From positions 1 through 33,094 of the forward strand of contig NZ_JAHBBD010000026.1 in NCBI RefSeq assembly GCF_019331775.1: DNA of 33,094 nt, given 5' to 3'. Each line of letters starts with the position of its first letter. The first letter of the stretch is position 1. Below are positions 8,101 to 16,117 of the stretch, in pieces. The stretch comes from Bifidobacterium phasiani (GTDB lineage: Bacteria > Actinomycetota > Actinomycetes > Actinomycetales > Bifidobacteriaceae). A model generated the notes under the pieces. The model did not search any database. It worked only from the letters and a program-made list of their open reading frames with translations, and had not been told where the DNA came from. The translations under genes and the position numbers were made by a program.

Positions 8101-8179
8101 GCGTTTTTGCAAAAATGCACACGCCAAGGACAAAATACCCTAAGATAGAGAAAGGCGTGCATGACGAACATATGCACAC
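8101..8179 (+). promoter_or_regulatory. Palindrome and repeats upstream of the pafBC-like gene
   Basis: An AT-rich near-palindrome is centred on TTTTTGCAAAAA (8104-8115), and 16 of 18 bases are symmetrical over 8101-8118. ATGCACAC occurs at 8115-8122 and 8172-8179, and GTGCAT (8157-8162) faces ATGCAC (8172-8177) across 9 bases. TAAGAT (8141-8146) is a plausible -10 box, but no good -35 box stands at the right distance. The arrangement looks like an operator region for the regulator downstream; binding by any factor is inferred. Confidence 0.4.
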
Positions 8180-8211
8180 TCACTGGAAACTCTAACGATA
8201 CGTGAGGACGA

Positions 8212-10143
8212 ATGGCAGAGGGAACGAACGGTAGGCGCCGGTTTTCCGATAAGTGGGGCAAGCATGAACTCGACGTGTTGGCCGTGCTGTCCTCCGCGTT
8301 TCCGCAGTGGCTGACCTCCCGGCAGATCGCGCAGCGCGTCAAGGCGTACGCCGATTCGTACGGCGAGCTGGCCGACCAGGCGGCCAAGGCGGCGTTCGCC
8401 AAGCAGTTCCAGCGCGACCGCGCCAAGCTCGCGGCGATGGGCATCGCCATCGAATCGCGCCAGCCGGAGTACTCCTCGAAGTCGGAGGGGCAGGACTTCG
8501 CCTCATACCGCCTGCAGCTGGGCGACGAGCCGCGCGTGCGCCTGCGCTTCGCCCAGGAGGACCTGCCGGTGCTGGCCGCGGCGAACTACCTGGCGCGCTC
8601 GATGTCGACCTCGTCGGCGCCCTCCCAGCAGGTGCAGCAGCATGCCTCGCGCACCGCGCCGCGCGTGCCGCAGACGCCGACCCCCGGGCTGGGGCTGGAT
8701 TCGATCGCCCCGGGCCTGGGCACGCAGACGATTCCCGACGCGCTGGTCAAGGTCATCGATTCGCGCCGGTTCGCGGCCACGGTCGACGTGGACGGCGAGC
8801 ATCTCAACGTCGCGTACACCGATTCCGACGACCTGGCGATGTTCGTGCTCGAGCACCCGGGCGCCTCGATCGTCAGCCCGCAGGAGGCCGTCGACGCCTT
8901 CCACCGCCGGCTCAACGCCGCGATGGGGTTCCAGCTGGCCGACGAGTCGGCCGGCCCGGCGAGCGCCACCGTGGTCTCGCCCTCGATCAGCCGCGAGTCC
9001 GACGACGAGGACGACCCCGAGGACGTGCGCGCCCACCAGAAGAAGGGGTCCTCGTTCCAGACCGGCAGCGAGGTCGACCGCCGTCTGCGCCTGATGCTGT
9101 TCCTGTCGGCGCACCTGGGCGAGGAGTTCTCGCTGGCCGAGCTGGCGGAACGCTTCATCGGCCGCGCGCGCAACGAGGACGAGCTCAAGAAGTACGTGGC
9201 GATCATCCACAAGGACATCAACACGCTGACCACCGTGTCCGACGACGGCGAGATGGCCGGCAGCCAGTTTTTCGACATCGACTGGCCGCTGCTGGACTCC
9301 GAGGGCATCGTCTCGGCGACGAACTCGCTGGGTCTGGAGCGGCTCGCCGGCATCTCGCCGCAGTACCTGAGCATGCTCACCGCCTCGGTGAACTATCTGG
9401 CGCATTCGCCGCTGCTGCCGGACGAGCAGCGCGCCAAGGCGGATTCGCTGTACCGCCGCCTGCGCCAGCACGTCGAGCCGGGGGAGACCCCCTGGCTGAG
9501 CCTGACCGGCTACGAGGTCGAGCCGCGCAGCTTCTCGGTGGTCAAGCGCGCCATCTCCACCGACAGCCTGCTGGACATGGAGTACACCGACGGCGCGGGC
9601 CTGACCCGGCGCAAACTGGTCGCCCCGGCGAAGATCTTCGTCGACGAGGGCAAGTACTACGCGGCCGTGTGGACCGACGTGTCCGACGCCGCGCCGGCGG
9701 ACAAGCAGTCGCTGGTCAAGAAGGACATGACGATCAACAAGGCGACCGGCGAGCCGCGCATCTGGCAGACGCTGCGCCTGTCGCGCATCGAGCACGCCGA
9801 GCTCGTCGAGCCGGTGCGCAAGGTCGACATCCCCGACGTGCCGGTCAGCGAGCTGCGCAAGTGGAACTTCGACAACGGCACGCCCGCGGTGTTCATCACC
9901 GACCAGCCGCACCTGCCGTTCATCAAGTCGCTGTCCGGCGCCACCGTGGAGAGCTGCGGCGCCGGCGAGAAGGTGCATGTCACCGTCTCGTCGGACTCCT
10001 GGTTCGTCGCGTTCTGCATCTCGCACGCGCGCCACATCGTCGCGGTCGCCCCGGAGACGCTGCGCACGATGATCGTCGCGCGCGCCCGCCGCGAGCTGAG
10101 CGTCGTCGCGCCGCAGGGCGACGGGGACGAGCGGCAGGACTGA
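8212..10143 (+). CDS. PafB-PafC-type WYL-domain transcriptional regulator (fused)
   Basis: This 643-residue cytoplasmic protein has two tandem modules, each starting with a winged helix: about residues 14-90 (LDVLAVLSSAFPQWLTSRQIAQRV) and about 285-350 (LRLMLFLSAHLGEEFSLAELAERF). A WYL domain follows the second (about 430-545, including SLLDMEYTDGAGLTRRKLVAPAKIF), then a C-terminal extension. The length equals PafB plus PafC of mycobacteria, which are two adjacent genes there and a single fused gene in some other actinobacteria. Mycobacterial PafBC activates RecA-independent DNA-damage genes, apparently through ligand sensing by the WYL domain; the same role here is inferred. GTGAGGA (8202-8208) precedes the ATG. 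A small membrane-protein gene follows after 11 bases. Confidence 0.85.
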   Translation: MAEGTNGRRRFSDKWGKHELDVLAVLSSAFPQWLTSRQIAQRVKAYADSYGELADQAAKAAFAKQFQRDRAKLAAMGIAIESRQPEYSSKSEGQDFASYRLQLGDEPRVRLRFAQEDLPVLAAANYLARSMSTSSAPSQQVQQHASRTAPRVPQTPTPGLGLDSIAPGLGTQTIPDALVKVIDSRRFAATVDVDGEHLNVAYTDSDDLAMFVLEHPGASIVSPQEAVDAFHRRLNAAMGFQLADESAGPASATVVSPSISRESDDEDDPEDVRAHQKKGSSFQTGSEVDRRLRLMLFLSAHLGEEFSLAELAERFIGRARNEDELKKYVAIIHKDINTLTTVSDDGEMAGSQFFDIDWPLLDSEGIVSATNSLGLERLAGISPQYLSMLTASVNYLAHSPLLPDEQRAKADSLYRRLRQHVEPGETPWLSLTGYEVEPRSFSVVKRAISTDSLLDMEYTDGAGLTRRKLVAPAKIFVDEGKYYAAVWTDVSDAAPADKQSLVKKDMTINKATGEPRIWQTLRLSRIEHAELVEPVRKVDIPDVPVSELRKWNFDNGTPAVFITDQPHLPFIKSLSGATVESCGAGEKVHVTVSSDSWFVAFCISHARHIVAVAPETLRTMIVARARRELSVVAPQGDGDERQD

Positions 10144-10154
10144 GAGGAGTCGTC

Positions 10155-10472
10155 ATGCCCTGGTGGATCTGGGTGGTGCTGGCCGCGTTCATGCTGGTCA
10201 TGCTGGTGGCCGGCCTGGCCTATGCCGCGCTGCGTCTGTGGCACGGGTTCCGCAAGGTCTCGGACACCGGCGCGCGGATCGGCGAATGCCTGGCCGCGAT
10301 GGGCCGGCCCTCCGAGGCCGCCGCCGTCGACGAGCCGCCGTCGTTCACCCAGCCGCTGCAGGCCGCCGCTGACCGCTACGCCGACGCCCACGCCGACGTC
10401 GTGCGCCGCCGCGAGGCCAGGCGCGCCAGGCACGTCGAGGCCTGGGCCCGCTGGAGGCGGTTCAACGGCTAG
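10155..10472 (+). CDS. Small single-pass membrane protein, unknown function
   Basis: The ATG at 10155 follows AGAGGAG (about 10144-10150) only 11 bases after the pafBC-like stop, so the two are probably co-transcribed. The 105-residue product begins MPWWIWVVLAAFMLVMLVAG, with one transmembrane helix at about residues 3-27. The rest is soluble, alanine- and arginine-rich and probably helical (QAAADRYADAHADVVRRREARR), ending in WRRFNG. I do not recognise a family. Position suggests a conserved companion of the regulator, but sequence alone gives no function. Confidence 0.72.
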   Translation: MPWWIWVVLAAFMLVMLVAGLAYAALRLWHGFRKVSDTGARIGECLAAMGRPSEAAAVDEPPSFTQPLQAAADRYADAHADVVRRREARRARHVEAWARWRRFNG

Positions 10473-10555
10473 CCCGGCCGTGCCGACCGCGATACCGAAG
10501 ACCGTTACGTTACCCGTACGATACATGCCGTCCGGCATGGGATAGGTGTGCCGTT

Positions 10556-13129
10556 ATGCCACGTCGCCATCGAAGCAAGACCACCCGCGGCGAGAGCCGC
10601 ACGTCCGGCGAGCCGTCGCCCGCGCAGCGCTACGCGCGCTTCCGCGAGTCCCGGCGCCGCCGGGACTCGGAGGCGGCGCGGTTCTCCGCGATGCAGCCCT
10701 TCGAGCTCGACGACTTCCAGCTCGAGGCGAACGACGCGCTGGAGGCCGGCAGCAACGTGCTGGTCGCCGCACCGACCGGCGCGGGCAAGACCGTCGTGGC
10801 CGACTTCGCGGTCTTCCTCGCGCAGCGCCGCAACGTCAAGGCGTTTTACACCACGCCGATCAAGGCGCTGAGCAACCAGAAGTACCACGACCTGGCGGAG
10901 GTCTACGGCGCCGACCGCGTGGGCCTGCTGACCGGCGACACGTCGCTGAACTCCGAGGCGGACATCGTGGTGATGACCACCGAGGTGCTGCGCAACATGC
11001 TGTACGAGCACTCCACCACGCTGGAGGCGCTGCGCTACGTCATCCTCGACGAGGTCCACTACCTGGCGGACCGGTTCCGCGGCCCGGTCTGGGAGGAGGT
11101 GATCATCCACCTGCCTCCGGAGGTGCGCATCGTCGGGCTGTCGGCCACGGTGTCGAACGTCGAGGACTTCTCGCGCTGGATCGCGTCGGTGCGCGGCGAG
11201 ACCCGGCTGGTCGTCAGCGAGCACCGCCCGGTGCCGCTGGAGCAGCATGTGATGCTCCAGGCCGACGAACGCACCGAACCGGAGCTGTTCGACCTGTACC
11301 GCGGCGGCTCCGACGCGCTCAACGCCGGACTGGTCAACCGGCTGGACCAGCTCGACCGGCGGGCCGCGCGCCGCTCCGGCGGACGGGACGCGGCGCGACG
11401 GGGCGGCAAGGCGGTCAGGGCGCGGCGCGGCCACGACGCCAAGCCGCAGCGGCACACGCCGCGGCGCTGGGCGGTGATCGACGAGCTGGACTTCCTCGGA
11501 CTGCTGCCCGGCATCTACTTCATCTTCTCGCGCAACGGCTGCGACCAGGCCGTCGAGCAGTGCATCGACGCCGGCCTCGAGCTGACCACCGAGGCCGAGG
11601 CGCGGCGCATCCGGCGCATCGTCGACGACATGGTCGAGGGCCAGCTCAGCAGGGAGGATCTCAAGGCGCTGCAGTTCTCCCGGTTCCGCTTCGCGCTGGA
11701 GGAGGGCTTCGCCTCGCACCACGCCGGCATGATCGCGCTGTTCCGGCAGATCGTCGAACGTCTGTTCGAGGAGGGTCTGGTCAAGGTGGTGTTCGCCACC
11801 GAGACGCTGGCGCTCGGCATCAACATGCCGGCGCGCAGCGTGGTGGTCGAGAAGCTGGAGAAGTTCGACGGCACCGGCCACGTGGGGCTCACGCCGGGGG
11901 AGTTCACCCAGCTCACCGGACGCGCCGGGCGGCGCGGCATCGACACGATCGGCCACGCGGTGGTGGTCGACCACCCCGGCTTCGTGCCCGCGACGGCCGC
12001 CGCGCTGTCCAGCAAGCGCGTGTACCCGCTGCACTCCAGCTTCCGGCCGACGTTCAACATGGCGGTGAATCTGCTCAACTCCAGCGACGTGGCCACCGCG
12101 CGCACCACGCTCGACCATTCCTACGCGCAGTGGGAGGCGAACGAGTCGGCCTGGCAGCTCGAGGCCCGGATGGAGACGCTCGAGCAGGCGCTGCGCGGCT
12201 ACGAGCGCGCCTTCGCCTGCGAGCACGGCGACTTCGCCGGGTTCATGGAGCTGCGCATGCGCCTGACCGACCTGGAGCGCACCGAACGGCGGCGGCTCAA
12301 GCAGCGTGCGTTCGCCTCGCAGCGGGAACGCTCGCAGGCGTTCCGCGACCTGGACCGGCGCATCGCGCGGCTGCGCGCCGAGGAGCAGCGCCACCCCTGC
12401 CGCGCGTGCCCGGACCTGCAGACGCACCTGAAGTGGGGCCACCGCTGGGCGCGCGAACGCCGCGAGCTGGAACGCGTGCGGCATCGCTACGAGTCGCGCA
12501 CCGGTTCGGTCGCGCGGCAGTTCGACCGCATCTGCGGCATCCTGCGGCAGCTGGGGTATCTGGAGCCGTGCGCCGCCGGGAACGGGGACGACTATCTGCT
12601 CACAGAGGCCGGCCAGCTGCTGCGGCGGCTGTACAGCGAGCAGGACATCGTGCTCGCCCAGGCGATCCGCGAGGGCGTGTTCGACGGGCTGACGCCGTCG
12701 CAGCTGGCCTCGGTGATGTCGGCGCTGGTCTACGAGGCGCGCCGCGGCGGCGGGGGAGAGCCCCGGTACTATCCCGGCGGGCCGGGCGGCGCCGTCGCGA
12801 CGGCCGCCGACGGGCTGCGCCGCGTGTTCGGCCGGCTCGACGTGATGTGCGAGGACGCCGGGCTGGACGAGCTGCGCCGCCTGGACTTCGGCATCGCCGA
12901 CATCGTCCACGGGTGGGCCGAGGGCGAGCCGCTGTCGCGCGTCCTGCACGGCACCGACCTGACCGGCGGCGACTTCGTGCGCAACGTCAAGCGCCTGGCG
13001 GACGTGCTCCAGCAGGTCGCGGCGGCCGAACCGTATCTGGGCGGGGGGCACGCCGGCCTGGCCGAGGCCGCCCGGCAGGCCGCGGACCGCGTGAACCGTG
13101 GCGTCGTGGCCTACACGGGGGTCGAATAG
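10556..13129 (+). CDS. helY: Ski2-type DEVH-box helicase HelY
   Basis: This 857-residue superfamily 2 RNA helicase resembles mycobacterial HelY and eukaryotic Ski2/Mtr4, which unwind RNA for processing or decay. Walker A is APTGAGKT (about residue 72), followed by TTPIKALSNQKY, motif II LDEVHYLADRFRGPVWEE (about 165), motif III GLSATVSN and motif VI TGRAGRRGID (about 456-465). A C-terminal helical region carries a Cys pair, HPCRACPDLQ, near 612. A basic Arg-rich insert at about residues 263-305 separates the two helicase lobes. ATAGGTG precedes the start at a spacing of about 7. A small dyad, ATGCC-GTCC-GGCAT (10525-10538), lies just upstream. The neighbour downstream is rbpA. The bacterial substrate of HelY is not established. 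Confidence 0.93.
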   Translation: MPRRHRSKTTRGESRTSGEPSPAQRYARFRESRRRRDSEAARFSAMQPFELDDFQLEANDALEAGSNVLVAAPTGAGKTVVADFAVFLAQRRNVKAFYTTPIKALSNQKYHDLAEVYGADRVGLLTGDTSLNSEADIVVMTTEVLRNMLYEHSTTLEALRYVILDEVHYLADRFRGPVWEEVIIHLPPEVRIVGLSATVSNVEDFSRWIASVRGETRLVVSEHRPVPLEQHVMLQADERTEPELFDLYRGGSDALNAGLVNRLDQLDRRAARRSGGRDAARRGGKAVRARRGHDAKPQRHTPRRWAVIDELDFLGLLPGIYFIFSRNGCDQAVEQCIDAGLELTTEAEARRIRRIVDDMVEGQLSREDLKALQFSRFRFALEEGFASHHAGMIALFRQIVERLFEEGLVKVVFATETLALGINMPARSVVVEKLEKFDGTGHVGLTPGEFTQLTGRAGRRGIDTIGHAVVVDHPGFVPATAAALSSKRVYPLHSSFRPTFNMAVNLLNSSDVATARTTLDHSYAQWEANESAWQLEARMETLEQALRGYERAFACEHGDFAGFMELRMRLTDLERTERRRLKQRAFASQRERSQAFRDLDRRIARLRAEEQRHPCRACPDLQTHLKWGHRWARERRELERVRHRYESRTGSVARQFDRICGILRQLGYLEPCAAGNGDDYLLTEAGQLLRRLYSEQDIVLAQAIREGVFDGLTPSQLASVMSALVYEARRGGGGEPRYYPGGPGGAVATAADGLRRVFGRLDVMCEDAGLDELRRLDFGIADIVHGWAEGEPLSRVLHGTDLTGGDFVRNVKRLADVLQQVAAAEPYLGGGHAGLAEAARQAADRVNRGVVAYTGVE

Positions 13130-13153
13130 CCGGGTCCGGTGCAGCCCGGGCGC

Positions 13154-13180
13154 GGGAATATTTCCCTCGTCCGAGCTGTT
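13154..13180 (+). promoter_or_regulatory. SigR/SigH-type promoter for rbpA
   Basis: GGGAAT (13154-13159) is followed by exactly 18 bases and GTT (13178-13180). This matches the GGAAT-N18-GTT consensus of the actinobacterial thiol- and heat-stress ECF sigma factors SigR (Streptomyces) and SigH (Mycobacterium). In Streptomyces, rbpA is a known SigR target, so both the sequence and the target fit. The start codon lies 43 bases further down, behind AAGGAGG. Confidence 0.72.
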
Positions 13181-13222
13181 TTGTAGCGTGGAAGCAACCA
13201 TTTCCAAGGAGGCACAGATCAC

Positions 13223-13570
13223 ATGGCAGAACGCAGTCTGCGCGGTATGAGCATCGGCGCGAAGTCCCTTGAGTCCGACGAGCACGTGGACTTCGCCGCC
13301 AGGAACGACGTGGCGTACGTGTGCCCGAAGGGCCACCGCACGATCCTGCCGTTCGCCGAGGGCGCCGAGGTGCCCGACGAGTGGGAGTGCCGCTGCGGCG
13401 CCGTGGCGCACCGCGAGGGCGACGAGAACGCCGAGGCCAACGAGATCACCAAGCCGACCCGAACCCACTGGGACATGCTGCTGGAGCGCCGCAGCATGGA
13501 CGAGCTGCAGGCGCTGCTGGAGAAGCGTCTGCAGATGCACCGGGACGGCTGGATCCCCGACTACGAGTAA
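13223..13570 (+). CDS. rbpA: RNA polymerase-binding protein RbpA
   Basis: RbpA is an actinobacterial general transcription factor that binds the principal sigma factor and RNA polymerase and stabilises open complexes. The 115-residue product has an N-terminal tail, a core domain with CPKGH and CRCG cysteines (about residues 34-60), a basic linker and the sigma-interaction helix THWDMLLERRSMDELQALLE. The start follows AAGGAGG (13205-13211). The length and the whole domain order match the family. A SigR/SigH-like promoter lies upstream and a perfect 12-bp hairpin follows the stop, so the gene looks like a separate transcription unit. Confidence 0.97.
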   Translation: MAERSLRGMSIGAKSLESDEHVDFAARNDVAYVCPKGHRTILPFAEGAEVPDEWECRCGAVAHREGDENAEANEITKPTRTHWDMLLERRSMDELQALLEKRLQMHRDGWIPDYE

Positions 13571-13596
13571 ACTTTCGACGAACTTCGGCTCAATCG

Positions 13597-13625
13597 GTAT
13601 GCCCGGTCACCACGACCGGGCATAC
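13597..13625 (+). terminator. Hairpin after rbpA
   Basis: A perfect 12-bp stem GTATGCCCGGTC / GACCGGGCATAC with loop ACCAC lies 27 bases after the rbpA stop. There is no T tract. U-tract-less hairpins are common terminator candidates in high-GC actinobacteria. Confidence 0.6.
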
Positions 13626-13684
13626 TGGTTGTGGGCGGGCTCCCGTCCGCGACCGATCACCGACCATAGGGGAGTGCACACCAT

Positions 13685-14398
13685 ATGAACCATCCGATGC
13701 GCGTCGTCCTGCTCGACCTCGACGGCACCCTCACCCAATCCGATCCCGGCATCATCGCCTGCGTCGTCAAGGCGTTCGAGGGCATGGGCCTGCCGGTGCC
13801 GGACGATGCGGAGCTGCAGCGCTTCATCGGCCCGGCCATCATCGAGTCGCTGCGACGCAACCACGTCCCGGAGGACAAGCTCCAGCAGGGCATCGACATC
13901 TACCGCGACTACTACGCCAACCAGGCCGTGTTCGAAGACCCGAACAACCCCGGGCGGAAGGTGCCCGGCCGCCTGGTCAACACCGTGTACGAGGGCATCC
14001 CCGAGCAGCTGCGCCGCCTGCGCGAGCGCGGGTACCATCTGGCCATCGCCACCTGCAAGCCCGAATACCAGGCCCGGCCGATCTGCGAGCACTTCCACAT
14101 CGATCGGATGGTCGACGGGCTGTACGGCGCCAGCCGCGACAATTCGCGCATCGACAAGGACCAGGTGATCCGATACTGCTTCGAGAGCATCGGGTTCGAC
14201 CCCGCAGCCGGCGACCGGGCCGTGATGGTCGGCGACCGCTGGACCGACATCGACGGCGCCCGGGCCTGCGGCGTCGACACGATCGGCTGCCGGTGGGGCT
14301 ACGCCGAGAACGGCGAGATGGAGGAGCACGGCGCCCACGAGATCGTCGAGCGCGTCGACCAGCTCGCCGACGCCGTCGAGCGGTACTTCGCCGCCTGA
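13685..14398 (+). CDS. HAD-superfamily hydrolase, phosphoglycolate-phosphatase-like
   Basis: A 237-residue haloacid-dehalogenase-type phosphatase. Motif I is LLDLDGTLTQSD, with nucleophile Asp11 and acid/base Asp13. The helical cap domain spans about residues 25-85. Motif II is the AIATCKPE region, and motif IV is MVGDRWTDIDGARACG with the metal-binding aspartates. This pattern fits the Gph/PpaX branch, which removes phosphate from small phosphorylated metabolites; the true substrate is not readable. TAGGGGAG lies upstream of the chosen ATG; an in-frame ATG at 13697 is the alternative. It is the last gene of the + strand block and ends at a long hairpin. Confidence 0.88.
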   Translation: MNHPMRVVLLDLDGTLTQSDPGIIACVVKAFEGMGLPVPDDAELQRFIGPAIIESLRRNHVPEDKLQQGIDIYRDYYANQAVFEDPNNPGRKVPGRLVNTVYEGIPEQLRRLRERGYHLAIATCKPEYQARPICEHFHIDRMVDGLYGASRDNSRIDKDQVIRYCFESIGFDPAAGDRAVMVGDRWTDIDGARACGVDTIGCRWGYAENGEMEEHGAHEIVERVDQLADAVERYFAA

Positions 14399-14427
14399 CG
14401 GACGCAGCGCGGTTGTGCGCGGATACT

Positions 14428-14461
14428 GGGGCCGCACCGTCGCAGGCGATGGTGCGGCCCC
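14428..14461 (+). terminator. Long hairpin after the HAD hydrolase gene
   Basis: An 11-bp perfect outer stem GGGGCCGCACC / GGTGCGGCCCC continues through one G-T pair into TCGC/GCGA around a two-base centre. The structure is close to a 16-bp uninterrupted stem. It lacks a T run, but its position 30 bases after a stop, facing a convergent operon, supports termination. Confidence 0.6.
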
Positions 14462-14661
14462 TGTATCATGTTGCCGTCCGGTGGCGCCGACGACGCCGGC
14501 GGACCGCCGTATGCGACGGTTTTCAGCGTCGCGGCGCGATGATGCCGCGGCCCGCAGATGACACAGTCTGCGTCGTCGTCGCGAGCACAAGCACAAGGTC
14601 GCATCCGTCGTACGTCACGGCGGCACGTACCGAGCCGTCGTTCCCGTCCGCAACGCGCGCG

Positions 14662-14754
14662 GCACAATGTGCGTGCGGCGCAGTGCAGCACAACACGACG
14701 CAGTGCAATACAAGCAGTGCGATACAACATGACGCAGCCACATGCACATTGTGC
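14662..14754. repeat. Three 13-bp direct repeats framed by an 11-bp inverted repeat
   Basis: The direct repeats are CAGTGCAGCACAA (14681-14693), CAGTGCAATACAA (14701-14713) and CAGTGCGATACAA (14715-14727), consensus CAGTGCRRYACAA. They are framed by GCACAATGTGC (14662-14672) and its exact reverse complement GCACATTGTGC (14744-14754). This ordered set is unlikely to be a by-product of coding, because no gene lies here. Confidence 0.6.
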
Positions 14755-14996
14755 GCATCGTGTCATGTCGATCGGCGTGTCGCAGGTCGCCGGCAACATG
14801 CGCCCGTCATCGCTGCGCTTTCTCGATATCCATAAGAACCGATAATGTACGTTATGTCAGATTAGATATGTCGGAACATCCCCCGACGTACATTTGGCAT
14901 CAGAAACGATCCGGGTCGACCACCCGCGCATCAAGGCCCCGGTTGCTCCTAAGCTCGCACACGGGTCATGTCGCTGCGGCGCGACCATTGCGCAAG

Positions 14997-15362
14997 CTAT
15001 TCGGCGTGAGCGTTCAGCGCCTCGTCCATCTCGGTCCTGGTCGCGCGCCGCGCCTGGATGTACATGAGCACCAGCTCCAGCGCGACCAGCACGATCAGCG
15101 CGATGCCGGCCGGCCACGCGACGCCCGTGTAGAACTCGCGCATGCCGGGGCTGATCGCCTCGTCGTTGACCTTGTAGACCACGAACGGCACCATGGCGAG
15201 AATCACCGACACGAACTGCGCGGCGATCACATACCAGCTCACCAGGTCCACATGGGGCCGTCCGGGCGTGAACAGCCTGCCCCGGACCACGCAGATCGCG
15301 CACACCGCCAGCGCCCACACGGCGGCGACGGCCCAGAACACCACAGGCAGCACATCAAGCAT
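14997..15362 (-). CDS. Small membrane protein with three helices, unknown
   Basis: A 121-residue integral membrane protein with hydrophobic segments at about residues 4-26, 41-63 and 80-102. A loop with GRLFTPGRPHVDL joins the first two, and the cytoplasmic tail is charged (ARRATRTEMDEALNAHAE). GAGGAG stands six bases before the ATG. It is the last gene of the - strand series, 24 bases after the MerR regulator, and probably in the same transcript. I do not recognise a family and give no function. Confidence 0.75.
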   Translation of the reverse strand: MLDVLPVVFWAVAAVWALAVCAICVVRGRLFTPGRPHVDLVSWYVIAAQFVSVILAMVPFVVYKVNDEAISPGMREFYTGVAWPAGIALIVLVALELVLMYIQARRATRTEMDEALNAHAE

Positions 15363-15386
15363 GGCACACTCCTCGCATCGGCATCA

Positions 15387-16034
15387 TCATGCGGTACGAC
15401 GCGCCTCGCGCTGCGCCTCGAGCTTCCTGCGCATGCGCATGGCGGTCAGTTCGTCGATCGGCCGTCCGGACGTCACCGTGCGCGGCGAGGCCGTCAGGTC
15501 CACGTAGTCCTCGTGCTCCAGGGCCTCCTCGATCTGATGCCACAGCGAGCCGACGGACACGCCGAACACGGCCTTGCCGCTGCGCAGCAGATCGAGCATC
15601 TGGTCGCTGGTCGTGCACTCGTGCACGTGCTGCCCGTCGCACATGATCGTCACGTCGGCGAGCTGGTCGACCGTTCGCTGCGAGAGAAACCCGATCGCCG
15701 CGGTGACGTTCTGCAGGTTCACGCCCGCGTCCAGCAGGCGCTTCGAGACGGCGAGGATGACGACGTCCTTGAACGAGTACAGGCGCCGCGAGCCGGACCC
15801 GTGCGACGGCGTGATCGACGGCTCGACGATCTGCTTGCGCGCCCAGTAGTCCAGCTGCCGGTAGGTGATGCCCGCCACTTTGGACGCCACGGTGCCGCGG
15901 TAGCCGCGCGTGGCGTTCTCGGCGTCGTCGACGGCGAACAGCTCCCCCTGCACGGCGTCGTCCGCCGACAGGTCGGCGCGCTCCTTCAGCGGGACATGCA
16001 GGCGGAGCGCGGCGCCATCGTTCTTCTCGCTCAT
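15387..16034 (-). CDS. MerR-family regulator, Rv1830-like
   Basis: A 215-residue DNA-binding protein. The MerR winged helix spans about residues 45-110 and includes ITYRQLDYWARKQIVEPS and GSGSRRLYSFKDVVILAVSKRLLDAG. A downstream region (VFGVSVGSLWHQIEEAL) is typical of the actinobacterial Rv1830 / cg1633 branch. It is not the FtsR branch, whose helix reads KIRFLEAEGL. In mycobacteria the gene sits at the end of the same cluster, pgsA2 to Rv1830, which supports the assignment. Targets are not known from sequence; cell division or metabolism is often proposed for this locus. AGGGA precedes the ATG. Confidence 0.86.
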   Translation of the reverse strand: MSEKNDGAALRLHVPLKERADLSADDAVQGELFAVDDAENATRGYRGTVASKVAGITYRQLDYWARKQIVEPSITPSHGSGSRRLYSFKDVVILAVSKRLLDAGVNLQNVTAAIGFLSQRTVDQLADVTIMCDGQHVHECTTSDQMLDLLRSGKAVFGVSVGSLWHQIEEALEHEDYVDLTASPRTVTSGRPIDELTAMRMRRKLEAQREARRTA

Positions 16035-16117
16035 CTTCCCTACTCCCCTAGCTCGCTCGCACGGATGCGGCGGTGTCCGCCGCCGCGTCCGCTCCGATTC
16101 CGCCCGGTCCGCGTCAC

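Larger units (their letters stand above)
14399..14996. other. 598-base gap between convergent genes, rich in repeats
   Basis: No gene is supported here. It holds the long hairpin at 14428-14461, a smaller hairpin GCGACG/CGTCGC (14513-14518 and 14527-14532), a cluster of 13-base direct repeats bounded by 11-base inverted repeats (14662-14754), and a near-palindrome ATAATGTACGTTAT (14842-14855). The segment from about 14640 to 14900 is visibly richer in A and T than its neighbours. Open frames on both strands have unnatural composition. It could be a degraded gene, a small RNA locus or a protein-binding region. Confidence 0.55.

Noticed and set aside
8165..8177. LexA (SOS) box before the PafBC-type gene
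   Set aside because: Only the CGAAC half is present; the GTTCG partner at the proper spacing is missing.
10505..13540. 1011-residue open frame antisense to helY and rbpA
   Set aside because: It is composition-driven and spans two confirmed genes and their promoter.
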